This document shows, piece after piece, positions 6,910 through 15,586 of a stretch of 24,043 nt of DNA. This stretch comes from an uncultured Mollicutes bacterium (GTDB lineage: Bacteria > Bacillota_I > Bacilli_A > RFN20 > CAG-826): the NCBI GenBank assembly GCA_900542595.1, contig UQOB01000012.1:1-24043 (forward strand), read 5' to 3'. The notes beneath the pieces were generated by a model. The model was not told the DNA's origin. It made no database searches and saw only the letters and a program-made list of their open reading frames with translations. Each line of letters opens with the position of its first letter. Positions within the stretch are counted from its first letter, which is position 1. Both the position numbers and the translations under genes were made by a program.

Positions 6910-8270
6910 TGAAAAAGCTCGCTTCGATCTTCAAAAATAAGGAAATTGTCAACCGGATATTCTTTACCATCATGGTCCTTTTCGTTATCCGGATCGGAGC
7001 AGCTATCACTGTCCCCGGGGTCACCGTCAGCAGCCAACTCTCAAACCTGATGAACTCCGGCAATAGCTTAGCTATCATGGACCTTTTGGGTGGGGGGGCT
7101 CTATCGACCTTCAGCGTCTTCGCGCTAGGTGTCAGCCCCTACATTACCTCCCAAATTATCATTCAACTCTTAAGTAAGGACGTTCTCCCTGCCTTAACCG
7201 AACTCAGTAAGCAAGGGGAATACGGCCGGAAAAAGATCGCGATGGCGACCCGTTACTTGACTCTCCTCTTAGGGGCGGTTCAAGCCTACGGGATCATCCA
7301 AACGATGCAGAATAGCGACTTTATCACCTTGAATATGGCCGCTAACTTCTGGACCTATGCTTACCTCGTCGTCATCATGATGGGCGGGGCGATGCTCACG
7401 ATGTGGCTCGGTGACCAAATCACCGAAAAAGGTCTCGGGAACGGGATCTCGGTAATTATCTTCGCCGGTTGCGTCCGTAGTATCCCAACCCAAATCACGA
7501 CGGCTTGGAACAAATGGATTACTCTCAATATTAATACCGGAAGCCGGGAAATCATCACCGGCGTCTTCCAATTCGCGCTGTACATCTTAGCGATGCTCCT
7601 GATTATCGGGGTCGTCGTCTTCATGGAACTCAGCCGGAGAAAGATTCCGGTTCAACACGCCGGGAAAGGCGGAAATAATCCCTCGATGGCGAGAGCGAGC
7701 TTCCTTCCAATCAAGCTCAATAGCGCCGGTGTTATTCCGGTCATCTTCGCCTCGAGCATCATGAGCGCTCCGCAGATTATCGCCAGCTTCATAAGTCCGG
7801 AAGCCGGGCAAGCGGAGTGGCTGAATATCTTCAACTACAACACCACCTTTACGATGCCGTGGTTTGACGGCACCCACTGGGAGATGAACTGGGGGCTCTT
7901 CATCTATCTCGCTCTCATTATTCTCTTCACCTTCTTCTATTCGAAGATGTCGATCGACCCCGAAAAGTTGGCCGATAACTTCCAGAAGAACGGGAGCTAT
8001 ATCCCGGGGATTAGACCTGGTAAAGAAACCGAAAGGTATGTCGGAAAAGTCCTTAACCGCGTCACCTTCATGGGGGCGATAGGTCTTTCCGTCATTGCGG
8101 CTCTCCCGATTATCCTTGTCTGGGCTAACGCCTTCAGCGGTGATAACAGCCTCGCGATCGGTGGTACCGGACTCATCATTATTGTCGGGGTGGCGATTGA
8201 ACTTAATAACCAGATCGATGGTCTCCTCGCTGGCAAGAGCTTTGAAGAAACGAAAGGAGCGGTCAGATAA
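6909..8270 (+). CDS. secY: Preprotein translocase subunit SecY
   Basis: The 453-residue membrane protein shows about ten hydrophobic segments, starting near residue 17 and ending near 425. SecY motifs are present: ALGVSPYITSQIIIQLL in helix 2, TEKGLGNGISVIIFAG near 171-186, the loop around SRRKIPVQHAGK, GIRPGKETERY and the final NQIDGLLAGKSFEET. It forms the protein-conducting channel in the plasma membrane with SecE and SecG and works with SecA or the ribosome. The ATG overlaps the rplO stop (TAATG) and the gene overlaps adk by one base, so it is coupled to both. Confidence 0.98.
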   Translation: MKKLASIFKNKEIVNRIFFTIMVLFVIRIGAAITVPGVTVSSQLSNLMNSGNSLAIMDLLGGGALSTFSVFALGVSPYITSQIIIQLLSKDVLPALTELSKQGEYGRKKIAMATRYLTLLLGAVQAYGIIQTMQNSDFITLNMAANFWTYAYLVVIMMGGAMLTMWLGDQITEKGLGNGISVIIFAGCVRSIPTQITTAWNKWITLNINTGSREIITGVFQFALYILAMLLIIGVVVFMELSRRKIPVQHAGKGGNNPSMARASFLPIKLNSAGVIPVIFASSIMSAPQIIASFISPEAGQAEWLNIFNYNTTFTMPWFDGTHWEMNWGLFIYLALIILFTFFYSKMSIDPEKLADNFQKNGSYIPGIRPGKETERYVGKVLNRVTFMGAIGLSVIAALPIILVWANAFSGDNSLAIGGTGLIIIVGVAIELNNQIDGLLAGKSFEETKGAVR

Positions 8271-8926
8271 TGCTTAACATCATTCTCATGGGCCCGCCGG
8301 GAGCGGGTAAAGGGACCCACGCGAAGTGGATTTCCAAAAAATTCAATATCCCGCACATTTCTACGGGCGATATGTTCCGGGAAGCGATCAGCAGCGGCAC
8401 ACCCTTGGGTAACCAAGTGAAAGCCGTTATTGAACGCGGCGACCTGGTCAATGATGAACTGACTTGTTCCTTAGTGAAAGAACGGCTTAGCCGGAAAGAT
8501 TGTGAACACGGCTACCTCTTGGACGGGTTCCCGAGAACCTTAGCCCAAGCGGAAGCCTTAAAAGTCATCGGACGCGAGATTGGTCGCGAGCCCTCTTTAG
8601 CGCTCAACCTCTCGTGCCCGAATGATGTTCTTCTTCGAAGGATCGGTGGACGGCGAGTTTGCCCCAAATGCGGCGCGAGCTACAACATCCACACGATGAA
8701 ACCGAAACAAGACGGCATCTGCGATTTATGCGGAACCGCCTTAATTCAAAGAAAAGACGATAACGAAGAGAGCTTCAAGGTGCGGCTCGCTAATTACGAC
8801 AAGAGCACGGCGCCGCTCCTCGAATATTATGAAAAAGAGCATCTCCTCCATACCTTCGATGGCAACAGCGATGCTACTAATCTTGAAGTGATGATCACCT
8901 CCTTCCTCGAAGGGATGAATAAATGA
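8270..8926 (+). CDS. adk: Adenylate kinase (zinc-binding LID)
   Basis: Adenylate kinase converts ATP + AMP to 2 ADP in the cytoplasm. The P-loop GPPGAGKGTH (residues 8-17), the AMP-site STGDMFR (31-37) and DGFPRT (85-90) are intact. The long LID domain has Cys131, Cys134, Cys151 and Cys154, the zinc-binding form common in Gram-positive bacteria. Length 218 is normal for the long form. It follows secY with a one-base overlap and its TGA stop overlaps map by four bases, the standard secY-adk-map order. Confidence 0.98.
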   Translation: MLNIILMGPPGAGKGTHAKWISKKFNIPHISTGDMFREAISSGTPLGNQVKAVIERGDLVNDELTCSLVKERLSRKDCEHGYLLDGFPRTLAQAEALKVIGREIGREPSLALNLSCPNDVLLRRIGGRRVCPKCGASYNIHTMKPKQDGICDLCGTALIQRKDDNEESFKVRLANYDKSTAPLLEYYEKEHLLHTFDGNSDATNLEVMITSFLEGMNK

Positions 8927-9678
8927 TCATCATTAAATCTCCGCGTGAGATCGAGCTGATGCGGGAAAGCGGACAATTGTTGTCTAGCTTGTTCCATCAT
9001 CTCTCGCTCATGATAAAACCGGGAATCACCACCAAAATGCTCGATGAAGAAGCGGAAAGATTCATCAACGAGCGAGGGGGCATTCTCGAAGAAAAAGGGT
9101 ACTATGGTTATCCTGCTAGCATCTGCGCATCAGTCAACGATGTGCTGGTGCACGGCATTCCGAGCAGTAAAAAAGTCTTAAAAGAAGGCGACATTATCTC
9201 GCTCGATATCGTCGTTAAGAAAAACGGCTATTGCGCGGACGCTTGTCGGACTTACCCGGTCGGGAAAGTCTCCGATGAAGCAGCTCAATTGATTAAAGTG
9301 ACGGAAGATAGTTTCTTCCATGCGGTGAGCCTGATTAAAGAAGGGGTTCACTTGGGGGACATCTGTCACGCGGTCGAAAGTTACGTCAAACCCTATAACT
9401 ACTGTGTCCCGGAAGAATATAGCGGGCACGGAATCGGGCGGACGATGCATGAAGATCCCAGCATTCCTAACTACGGAAAACCGGGAACCGGACCCATCCT
9501 CAAAGCGGGGATGACCCTCTGCATCGAACCGATGGTGATGACGGGGAAACGGGCCTTAAGAGTCCTCCCGGATGGGTGGACAGCGGTGGCCCGCGATCAC
9601 AAAATCAACGCGCATTATGAAAACACGGTACTCGTGACCGAAACTGGGGTAGAAATCTTAACCCTAGGAAAGGAGTAA
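8923..9678 (+). CDS. map: Type I methionine aminopeptidase
   Basis: This enzyme removes the N-terminal Met from nascent proteins. The five metal ligands of the pita-bread fold are in place: Asp95, Asp106, His169 (in GHGIG), Glu202 (in IEPM) and Glu233 (in ENTV). The second conserved His of this family, in the TMHEDP motif, is also there. At 251 residues it is the short form without a zinc-finger N-terminus. The ATG overlaps the adk stop (ATGA), and infA follows after four bases. Confidence 0.98.
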   Translation: MIIIKSPREIELMRESGQLLSSLFHHLSLMIKPGITTKMLDEEAERFINERGGILEEKGYYGYPASICASVNDVLVHGIPSSKKVLKEGDIISLDIVVKKNGYCADACRTYPVGKVSDEAAQLIKVTEDSFFHAVSLIKEGVHLGDICHAVESYVKPYNYCVPEEYSGHGIGRTMHEDPSIPNYGKPGTGPILKAGMTLCIEPMVMTGKRALRVLPDGWTAVARDHKINAHYENTVLVTETGVEILTLGKE

Positions 9679-9682
9679 AAGC

Positions 9683-9904
9683 TTGTCAAAAGAAGACTGC
9701 ATTGAAGTCGAGGCGACGGTTCTCGAAAACTTGCCGAACGCTAATTTCAAGGTGAAGTTAGCCAATGGCGCCGTTATCCAAGCCTGCGTTTCGGGAAAAA
9801 TAAGGATGCATTACATCCGTATTCTCCCCGGCGATCGGGTGACGGTACAACTCTCGCCTTACGATTTAACACGCGGGCGCATTACTTTCCGCTATAAGAA
9901 CTAA
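9683..9904 (+). CDS. infA: Translation initiation factor IF-1 (TTG start)
   Basis: The 73-residue OB-fold protein has the IF-1 features IEVEATVLENLPNANFKVKL, SGKIRMHYIRILPGDRVTV and SPYDLTRGRITFRYKN. IF-1 binds the 30S A site during initiation. The start is TTG at 9683, six bases after AAGGAG at 9671-9676; no ATG is available. A weak start codon on an initiation factor gene may hold its level down, but that is a guess. Confidence 0.97.
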   Translation: MSKEDCIEVEATVLENLPNANFKVKLANGAVIQACVSGKIRMHYIRILPGDRVTVQLSPYDLTRGRITFRYKN

Positions 9905-9917
9905 AAGGAGAAAGACG

Positions 9918-10031
9918 ATGAAAGTTAGACCTTCAGTAAAACCGATTTGCGATAAGTGCAAAGTCATTCGTCGCCATGGCGTCGTCATGGTGATTTGTTC
10001 GAACCCTAAACATAAACAACGGCAGGGTTAA
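9918..10031 (+). CDS. rpmJ: 50S ribosomal protein L36, zinc-binding
   Basis: ATG at 9918 opens a 37-codon gene ending in TAA at 10029-10031. The product starts MKVRPSVKPICDKCKVIRR and ends CSNPKHKQRQG. Cys11, Cys14, Cys27 and His32 are the zinc ligands of the C+ form of L36, a small protein of the 50S near the GTPase centre. An AAGGAG site lies at 9904-9910. The place between infA and rpsM is standard. Confidence 0.97.
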   Translation: MKVRPSVKPICDKCKVIRRHGVVMVICSNPKHKQRQG

Positions 10032-10056
10032 TTTTGAAAGGATATAAGAAAGAAAT

Positions 10057-10434
10057 ATGGCACGGATTGTCGGGGTTGATATCCCCTCAGAAAAAAGAGT
10101 AGTTATTTCCTTAACCTATATCTATGGGATCGGAAATACGACCGCTAATAAGATTTGTAAAGACGCCGGAGTGAACGTCGATATCAGAGTTAAAGACTTA
10201 ACCGATGAACAATTGGTCGCTCTCCGGACACAAGTAGCGAAATATAAGACCGAAGGTGATTTACGTCGGGAAGTCGCGATGAACATTAAACGGCTTACCG
10301 AAATCGGTTGTTACCGCGGTATTAGACATAAGAAAGGCCTTCCGGTCAGAGGTCAAAGAACCAAGACCAACGCTCGGACGAGAAAAGGTAAACGGAAGAC
10401 CATCGCTAATAAGAAAGAGGCCACTAGAGGCTAA
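10057..10434 (+). CDS. rpsM: 30S ribosomal protein S13
   Basis: MARIVGVDIPSEKRVVISLTYIYGIG is the S13 start; the end has GLPVRGQRTKTNARTRKGKRKTIANKK. At 125 residues it is of normal length. S13 sits in the 30S head, pairs with S19 and contacts the P-site tRNA and the 50S. An AAAGGA site lies upstream. Confidence 0.98.
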   Translation: MARIVGVDIPSEKRVVISLTYIYGIGNTTANKICKDAGVNVDIRVKDLTDEQLVALRTQVAKYKTEGDLRREVAMNIKRLTEIGCYRGIRHKKGLPVRGQRTKTNARTRKGKRKTIANKKEATRG

Positions 10435-10451
10435 TACGTGAGGTAAGAATC

Positions 10452-10862
10452 ATGGCAGATACTAAGAAAAATACCGCGAAAAAATCAGCGGTTAGAAAAA
10501 AGAAAATCAAACGGAACTTCACCCGTGGTGTCGCGCACATCCATTCCTCGTTCAATAACACGATCGTCAGCATCAGCGATGAACAAGGAAATGTCATCAG
10601 CTGGAGCAGCGCTGGTGCCTTAGGGTACAAAGGCGCTAAGAAAGCGACCCCCTTCGCCGCGCAACTCGCCAGCGAAGCCGCCGCGAAAGTCGCCTATGAA
10701 CAAGGTCTTAGAGAAGTGGCCGTCGAAGTGAAAGGGCCGGGTCCCGGCCGGGAAAGCGCGGTTAGAGCCCTCGCTCTCGCCAACTTAAAAGTTCTTTCGA
10801 TCGAAGACACCACTCCGATTCCTCATAATGGTTGCCGGCCGCCCAAGAAACCGCGCGGATAG
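10452..10862 (+). CDS. rpsK: 30S ribosomal protein S11
   Basis: The 136 residues match S11: GVAHIHSSFNNTIVSISD, GYKGAKKATPFAAQLA and the end DTTPIPHNGCRPPKKPRG. S11 lies on the 30S platform near the mRNA exit. A short Lys-rich N-terminus (about 18 residues) precedes the core, slightly more than usual. A GAGG site precedes the ATG by 10 bases. Confidence 0.98.
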   Translation: MADTKKNTAKKSAVRKKKIKRNFTRGVAHIHSSFNNTIVSISDEQGNVISWSSAGALGYKGAKKATPFAAQLASEAAAKVAYEQGLREVAVEVKGPGPGRESAVRALALANLKVLSIEDTTPIPHNGCRPPKKPRG

Positions 10863-10873
10863 GAGGATAGTTC

Positions 10874-11866
10874 ATGGAAAACAAAACCGCAGAATATCTT
10901 TTAGCGAAACCTTTCCAACCTTTCAAAGTCAAAATCGAAAGCTACGATGCCGACAGCAATCGCGCTAAATTCGTCGTCGAACCCTTAGAAAGAGGCTTCG
11001 GCTTAACCTTAGGAAACGCCTTAAGGCGCGTCCTCTTAGCGAGCCTTCCGGGCTACTCGATGTACGCTGTCGAAATCGAAGGTGTCCGGCACGAATTCAC
11101 CGCTCTTGAAGGGGTGGAAGAAGACGTCACCGGCATCATCCTCAACTTAAAGAACTTAGTCCTTCGGTTCGATGATCATTCCAATGATACTAAACTTCTT
11201 GAACTCGATGTCCAAGGTCCGGCCGTCGTTAAAGCCAGCGATCTTAAGCTCCCGGCTTTAGTCAGCGTCATCAATCCGGATTTGGAAATCGCTCACCTCA
11301 ATGAAAAAGGTCATCTCCACATGACCATCTACGCGGGAAGCGGAAGAGGCTATTACACTAGCGAAGCCAATAAAGGCGAAAGAAATATCGCGAGAATCGG
11401 TCTCATCAGCACCGATAGTAACTATAGCCCGGTCACGAAAGTCAGCTACGAAGTGACTCCGACCCGGGTCGCTCACGATTCGAAGTTCGATAAATTGACC
11501 CTCGAAGTCACCACTAACGGCGCTATGAAGCCCGGTGAAGCGGTGGCCCTCGCCAGCGAAATCCTCATCAATCACTTTAAGAAATTCGCCTCGCTCGACG
11601 AAAAAGTGATGACCTACAAGATGGAAAAAGAAGAGGTGACGCCGGAAGAGAACAAGTTCCAAAATATGTATATCGAAGAACTCGATCTCTCTGTCAGAAG
11701 CAATAACTGCCTCAAACGGGCGGGCATCTCGACCGTTCTCGAACTCACCCAAAAGAGCGAAGAAGAAATGATGAAAGTCAGAAACCTCGGGAAGAAATCC
11801 CTCAAAGAAGTCAAAGAAAAATTGGCGGCGATGGGGCTTCACTTCCGTGATTACGTAGGAGAATAA
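10874..11866 (+). CDS. rpoA: RNA polymerase subunit alpha
   Basis: The N-terminal domain (about residues 15-240) has PLERGFGLTLGNALRRVLLASLPG, the dimerisation segment of alpha. The C-terminal domain, from about residue 262, has EELDLSVRSNNCLKRAGISTV and LGKKSLKEVKEKL, which bind UP elements and activators. The subunit dimer starts RNA polymerase assembly. Length 330 is slightly over the Bacillus form (314). AGGAGG lies 8 bases before the ATG. It sits between rpsK and rplQ as in nearly all bacteria. Confidence 0.98.
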   Translation: MENKTAEYLLAKPFQPFKVKIESYDADSNRAKFVVEPLERGFGLTLGNALRRVLLASLPGYSMYAVEIEGVRHEFTALEGVEEDVTGIILNLKNLVLRFDDHSNDTKLLELDVQGPAVVKASDLKLPALVSVINPDLEIAHLNEKGHLHMTIYAGSGRGYYTSEANKGERNIARIGLISTDSNYSPVTKVSYEVTPTRVAHDSKFDKLTLEVTTNGAMKPGEAVALASEILINHFKKFASLDEKVMTYKMEKEEVTPEENKFQNMYIEELDLSVRSNNCLKRAGISTVLELTQKSEEEMMKVRNLGKKSLKEVKEKLAAMGLHFRDYVGE

Positions 11867-11871
11867 ACAAT

Positions 11872-12261
11872 ATGCCAGCACAAGGAAGAAAAAACGTCCA
11901 CGGTAAAACCGGCGTCCGCTTCAAAGCGGCTTATACGAGTTCCAAAGAAAAAGCGATGTTGAGAAACGTCGCTAGTGAACTCATCGTCCATGGGAGCGTG
12001 AAAGTGACAAGCGGTGTCACCCCGAAGCTCATCACTTTAGCCTCCAAGCTCATCACTTGGGGTAAAGAAAACACCTTAGCGAGCCGCCGTTATGCGGAAC
12101 GTTACGTCAAAGACGTCCAAGGTGTCGATACCTTAAAGAAATTATTCGATGAAGTCGCTCCGAAATACGCGACCAGAAACGGTGGCTACCTCGAAGTTTA
12201 TAAGCTCGGCGCTCGCCGCGGTGATAACGCGGAAGTCGAACTCGTTAAGCTGATCGACTAA
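11872..12261 (+). CDS. rplQ: 50S ribosomal protein L17
   Basis: The 129-residue product has the L17 features RNVASELIVHGSVKVT, then the conserved LITWGKENTLASRRYAERYV and the end RRGDNAEVELVKLID. L17 sits near the peptide exit tunnel. Its ribosome site, AGGAG, is within the last codons of rpoA. This is the last gene of the ribosomal unit; a strong terminator starts 11 bases after the stop. Confidence 0.98.
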   Translation: MPAQGRKNVHGKTGVRFKAAYTSSKEKAMLRNVASELIVHGSVKVTSGVTPKLITLASKLITWGKENTLASRRYAERYVKDVQGVDTLKKLFDEVAPKYATRNGGYLEVYKLGARRGDNAEVELVKLID

Positions 12262-12271
12262 AAAGCAAAAT

Positions 12272-12296
12272 AACGCGGCAAAAACCGCGTTTTTTT
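12272..12296 (+). terminator. Intrinsic terminator of the ribosomal protein operon
   Basis: A perfect 7-bp GC-rich stem, AACGCGG (12272-12278) with CCGCGTT (12285-12291), has a 6-base loop and runs into seven T. It lies just after rplQ, so it ends the S10-spc-alpha transcript. Confidence 0.92.
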
Positions 12297-12328
12297 GTTG
12301 ATAATCTTCATTTGGTATTACAATTAAC

Positions 12329-12368
12329 AAGGAGCAAATCTTTTTTAGAGAGGGAATTTGCTCTTTTT
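12329..12368 (+). terminator. Second hairpin before lemA, possible tandem terminator
   Basis: AAGGAGCAAAT (12329-12339) pairs with ATTTGCTCTTT (12356-12366) in an 11-bp stem with one G-U pair and a 16-base loop, followed by a short T run. It could be a backup terminator or a leader structure. The lemA promoter-like -10 lies downstream of it, which favours a terminator. Confidence 0.5.
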
Positions 12369-12411
12369 CTATCCTTTATTCTTTTTAAAAGAATACTCGA
12401 CCCTACTCCTT

Positions 12412-12417
12412 TATGAT
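12412..12417 (+). promoter_or_regulatory. Possible -10 element for lemA
   Basis: TATGAT lies 27 bases before the lemA start codon, after the terminator hairpins. No good -35 hexamer is visible at 16-18 bases upstream, so this is a weak call based mainly on position. Confidence 0.3.
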
Positions 12418-12444
12418 AAACTAAAACAAGTTAGGAGGTATCTT

Positions 12445-13035
12445 ATGCCTTTATTAATCTCGATGGAACCCTGGGCGATCGCCTTGATCGCTGCCGCGGT
12501 CATCATTGTCTTACTTGTCGTCATCTTCGCGGTCTGGTGGATCAGCACCGCTAATAGGATGAGAAGAGAAATCGTTAAAATCGACGAAGCTGCGTCTGGA
12601 ATCGACGTCGCTTTAACCAAGCGGTTCGATCTTTTAACCAAGACGGTCGCCACCGTCAAAGGTTACGCGAAACACGAAGAAAAAACCTTGACGCAAGTCA
12701 TCGGCATGCGGGGTCCGAATAAAGATTCCAGCATGAAAGAAAAGAGCGCGTACGCTAATCAATTGACGAAAGCTTTCGATTCGATCAACATTGTTGCCGA
12801 ACAATATCCGGACTTAAAAGCTAACGCTAACTTCATGGCCCTTCAAAACCAAATCGCGGAAGTGGAAGAACACTTACAAGCCAGTCGAAGAGTCTATAAC
12901 AGTAACGTCAGCTTCTTTAACCAAGAAATCGTCGTCTTCCCGAAGAGCATTGTCGCGAGACACTATAACTTCACCGCTCGGGACTTCTTCGAAGCCGAAG
13001 AAGCTAAACGGCAAGACGTTAAGATTGAATTCTAA
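12445..13035 (+). CDS. lemA: LemA family membrane protein
   Basis: The ATG at 12445 is set by an AGGAGG site at 12433-12438 and gives 196 residues. A single hydrophobic helix (about residues 10-32) anchors the protein. The rest is the helical LemA domain with VKIDEAASGIDVALTKRFDLL, TVKGYAKHEEKTL, NQIAEVEEHLQASRRVYN and the conserved FNQEIVVFPKSIVARHYNF near the end. The LemA fold is a long helical bundle on the membrane surface; its biochemical role is not settled. The next gene encodes a DUF3137 protein, a common partner. A longer reading from a TTG at 12358 has no ribosome site and is rejected. Confidence 0.95.
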   Translation: MPLLISMEPWAIALIAAAVIIVLLVVIFAVWWISTANRMRREIVKIDEAASGIDVALTKRFDLLTKTVATVKGYAKHEEKTLTQVIGMRGPNKDSSMKEKSAYANQLTKAFDSINIVAEQYPDLKANANFMALQNQIAEVEEHLQASRRVYNSNVSFFNQEIVVFPKSIVARHYNFTARDFFEAEEAKRQDVKIEF

Positions 13036-13051
13036 TTTCTCTATTTAACGA

Positions 13052-13981
13052 ATGAACGAAACAAAAGAGCAAGATTTAAAGAAGCTCGCAGATTTTATTG
13101 AACAAGATCGAAGAAAAAGAGTCCCAGTTTTCTGGGGTTCTTTGATTATCGGTATCGTCTTATTTATCTTAGGGCTCGTCCTCGTCCTCTTAGGTTTTGG
13201 CAATGAAAACAATGGGATGGTCATCACCGGTGGTATCTTTGTTCTCCTCGGGTTTATCGGGATCGGGATCGCGATTACTTACCGGAACAATTATTCAAAG
13301 AAATCCTTTGAGATGATCAGGCAGTACGCGATAAAGAATGCCTTCCCGAATGCGAAGTTTAATCCTAATGTCGGCTTCCCTCTGAAAACCGTCATGGGGA
13401 CCGGCTTCTTTATGACCCCGGACCGGTATTATGGGTCGAACTTCTTGAGCGATACTTATAAAGGTATCCCTTTTGAAAAGGCCAGTTACCGTCTCCAAAA
13501 ACGGGAAGTTCAAAGAACAGGGAAAACGACGACTGTCTATTACATTGATTTCGCGGTGGGGAACCTCATTTTTTACCATCTTCCTCGGACTTTTAAATAT
13601 GACTTAAGAGTTCTTGAAAAGAATGGAATGATGATGAAACCCAATAACTGCATTGAAACCGAATTCATCAAGTTTAATGAGAAGTTCTATACGACAACCA
13701 ATAGTAAGGAATTCGCTTTCTATATCTTGACCCCGCAGGTGCAAGAAAAGATCTTAAACCTTGAGGGGATGGCGAAAGGAACTTTCTTCTTAGCTTTAGA
13801 AAATAATCTCCTCTATGTCGCTTTTAATGACGGCGGCAATACCGCTGATATGAAGCTGTTACAGAAAGTTAACCCGAGCACGGTCTTAAGGCTCTATAAC
13901 TTCCTCACTCTTCCTCAACAAGTCATCGATATTCTCGACTTAGATGGGCCGAAGTTCCAGAAGCAGACAGAGATTGTTTAA
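13052..13981 (+). CDS. DUF3137 family membrane protein
   Basis: The 309-residue protein has two adjacent membrane helices near residues 26-49 and 55-77, then a soluble domain of about 230 residues. The layout, the G-I-PFEKASYRLQKREVQRTGKTTTVYYIDF segment and the position after lemA point to DUF3137, a family of unknown function often encoded beside LemA. The start ATG at 13052 lacks a clear Shine-Dalgarno site and is only 16 bases past the lemA stop, so it is probably translated by coupling. A terminator follows. Confidence 0.85.
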   Translation: MNETKEQDLKKLADFIEQDRRKRVPVFWGSLIIGIVLFILGLVLVLLGFGNENNGMVITGGIFVLLGFIGIGIAITYRNNYSKKSFEMIRQYAIKNAFPNAKFNPNVGFPLKTVMGTGFFMTPDRYYGSNFLSDTYKGIPFEKASYRLQKREVQRTGKTTTVYYIDFAVGNLIFYHLPRTFKYDLRVLEKNGMMMKPNNCIETEFIKFNEKFYTTTNSKEFAFYILTPQVQEKILNLEGMAKGTFFLALENNLLYVAFNDGGNTADMKLLQKVNPSTVLRLYNFLTLPQQVIDILDLDGPKFQKQTEIV

Positions 13982-14003
13982 AACAATATTCTTACAATGA
14001 AGT

Positions 14004-14036
14004 GACCTAATAATGAGTTTATTAGGTCCTTTTTTA
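14004..14036 (+). terminator. Intrinsic terminator of lemA-DUF3137 operon
   Basis: A perfect 10-bp stem, GACCTAATAA (14004-14013) with TTATTAGGTC (14019-14028), has a 5-base loop and is followed by C and six T. It closes the lemA operon and marks the left edge of the AT-rich island. Confidence 0.92.
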
Positions 14037-14040
14037 TATA

Positions 14041-14062
14041 TTCAAACAGAAAAATGTTTGAA
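14041..14062. other. Perfect dyad TTCAAACA / TGTTTGAA
   Basis: Two 8-base arms (14041-14048 and 14055-14062) are exact inverted copies around GAAAAA. No T run follows on either strand, so it is not a terminator. It lies 5 bases before the left repeat of the first ATPase unit. A protein-binding site is possible. Confidence 0.5.
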
Positions 14063-14067
14063 AGAAG

Positions 14068-14088
14068 TATCAAGACCGTTAGGGATAA
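14068..14088 (+). repeat. Left-end repeat, copy 1 (ATPase unit A)
   Basis: This 21-base stretch matches 15614-15634 with one mismatch; the shared core is CAAGnCCGTTAGGGATAA. Each copy lies about 145-185 bases upstream of an ATPase gene start. Its TTAGGGAT is the inverted form of the ATCCCTAA found at the right end of each unit. Confidence 0.8.
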
Positions 14089-14273
14089 AGTTTCCTAATA
14101 AAATAGAGTAGTTACAAACATGTTAATTCCTGAATTGGCTATGATTTACAATTTCAAGTAAATTTACAACAAGTAGAATAGTTCTTTGAGTGACTGACGA
14201 TATTGTCAATTATTTTAATTATTTAATGAATAAATTTTACGTAAACGGAAAAAATATTCAACGGAGGTTATTT

Positions 14274-15513
14274 ATGTTAAGAATTAATAGAGATCTATCT
14301 TAATCAGCTGGTAAATAAACAAAATAATGGACTAGTAAAAATAATTACTGGAATGAGAAGATGTGGAAAATCGTTTCTTCTCGACCCTATATTTAAAGAA
14401 TATTTAATGGGTAAAGGAATAAGTGAAAACCATATCATTAAAATAGATTTTGATGAACGAAGAAATACTAAATATCAAGACCCAGATGTTTTAGACGAAT
14501 ATATTAGGAGCTTAATTGTTGATGATGAGCAATATTATTTGTTATTAGATGAGATTCAAAAAGTAAACGATTTTGAATCGGTATTAAATGGTTTTTTGCA
14601 CATTGATAATTTAGATATATATGTTACTGGAAGTAATTCTGAATTTTTATCGTCTGATATCATTACTGAATTTAGAGGACGTGGTGATGAGATTAGAGTT
14701 TTCCCTCTTACTTTTTCAGAATACTGTTCTGTATTTGAAGGTGATAAAGAAGATGCTTGGGAAGAATATATTATTTATGGTGGATTACCAAAAGTAATTT
14801 CTTTTAAAAGCGAAAGTGAGAAATCCAAATATCTTAAACAATTATTTGAAAAAACCTACATATGCGATATTGTAGAAAGAAACAACATTCAAAGAATAGA
14901 TATTTTAGATTCATTATTAAATATATTAGCTTCATCAATCGGTTCGTTGACCAATCCAAACAAATTATTAAATACATTCCAAAGTTATGGAGTTAAAGAT
15001 TTATCGATAAATACTCTATCTTCTTATTTGAAATATTTGGAAGATTCATTCATAATTGAAAAATCCGAAAGATACGACATAAAAGGCAAAAAATATATTC
15101 AATCACCTTTTAAATTCTATTTTTCGGATATTGGATTAAGAAATGCTAGACTAAACTTCAGACAACAAGAAGAAACTCATATTATGGAAAATATTATTTG
15201 TAATGAGTTATTAGCTCGTGGCTATAATGTGGATGCGGGAGTTGTAACTATTAGAGAGGGAGATGCAAAAAAACAAACTGAAGTTGATTTTATATGTAAT
15301 CAGTTTAATAAGAAGTATTACATTCAATCATCACTTTCTCTTTCAACTCATGAAAAAACAATTCAAGAAGAAAGGCCTTTATTAAATATCCATGATAATT
15401 TTAAGAAAATAATAATAGTAAAAGGAAACAAAAAAGCGTGGATTACCGAAGAAGGCATTTTAGTTATCGGAATTTTTGAATTCTTACTTAATAAGAACAG
15501 CTTGGATCTATAA
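14274..15513 (+). pseudogene. AAA_14/DUF4143 ATPase (COG1373 type), frameshifted near the start
   Basis: The ATG at 14274 follows a CGGAGG site by 7 bases and starts a reading frame that stops at 14301. Removing one base near 14295 (GATCTAT where the paralogue at 15778 has GATTAT) joins it to an otherwise open frame to 15513, giving about 412 residues similar to that paralogue along its length. The frame contains Walker A (TGMRRCGKS), Walker B (YYLLLDEIQ), the sensor VTGSN, ITEFRGRGDEIR and a DUF4143 end with TEVDFICN...YIQS. The ATG at 14353 falls inside the Walker A motif and has no ribosome site, so it is not a likely true start. The gene is AT-rich, unlike the operons around it. It is either a recently broken gene or carries a sequence error. 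Function of the family is unknown. Confidence 0.85.
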
Positions 15514-15586
15514 TAAGACGTACTGTTAAAAATTCTATATTTACTAAAAAACGCAAAGTGAAAAGCTAAAATAATCTATTATTTAT

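Noticed and set aside
12358..12444. Longer N-terminus for LemA from a TTG at 12358
   Set aside because: It would run through a hairpin and promoter-like region; the ATG at 12445 has AGGAGG and fits the family.
14292..14305. Programmed +1 frameshift in the first ATPase gene
   Set aside because: The bases before the stop (CTA TCT TAA) do not offer good +1 re-pairing as in prfB, and the intact paralogue has no such site. A plain mutation or sequence error is simpler.
14353..14360. ATG at 14353 as the true start of the first ATPase
   Set aside because: It falls inside the Walker A motif and would remove the strand before the P-loop; there is no ribosome site.
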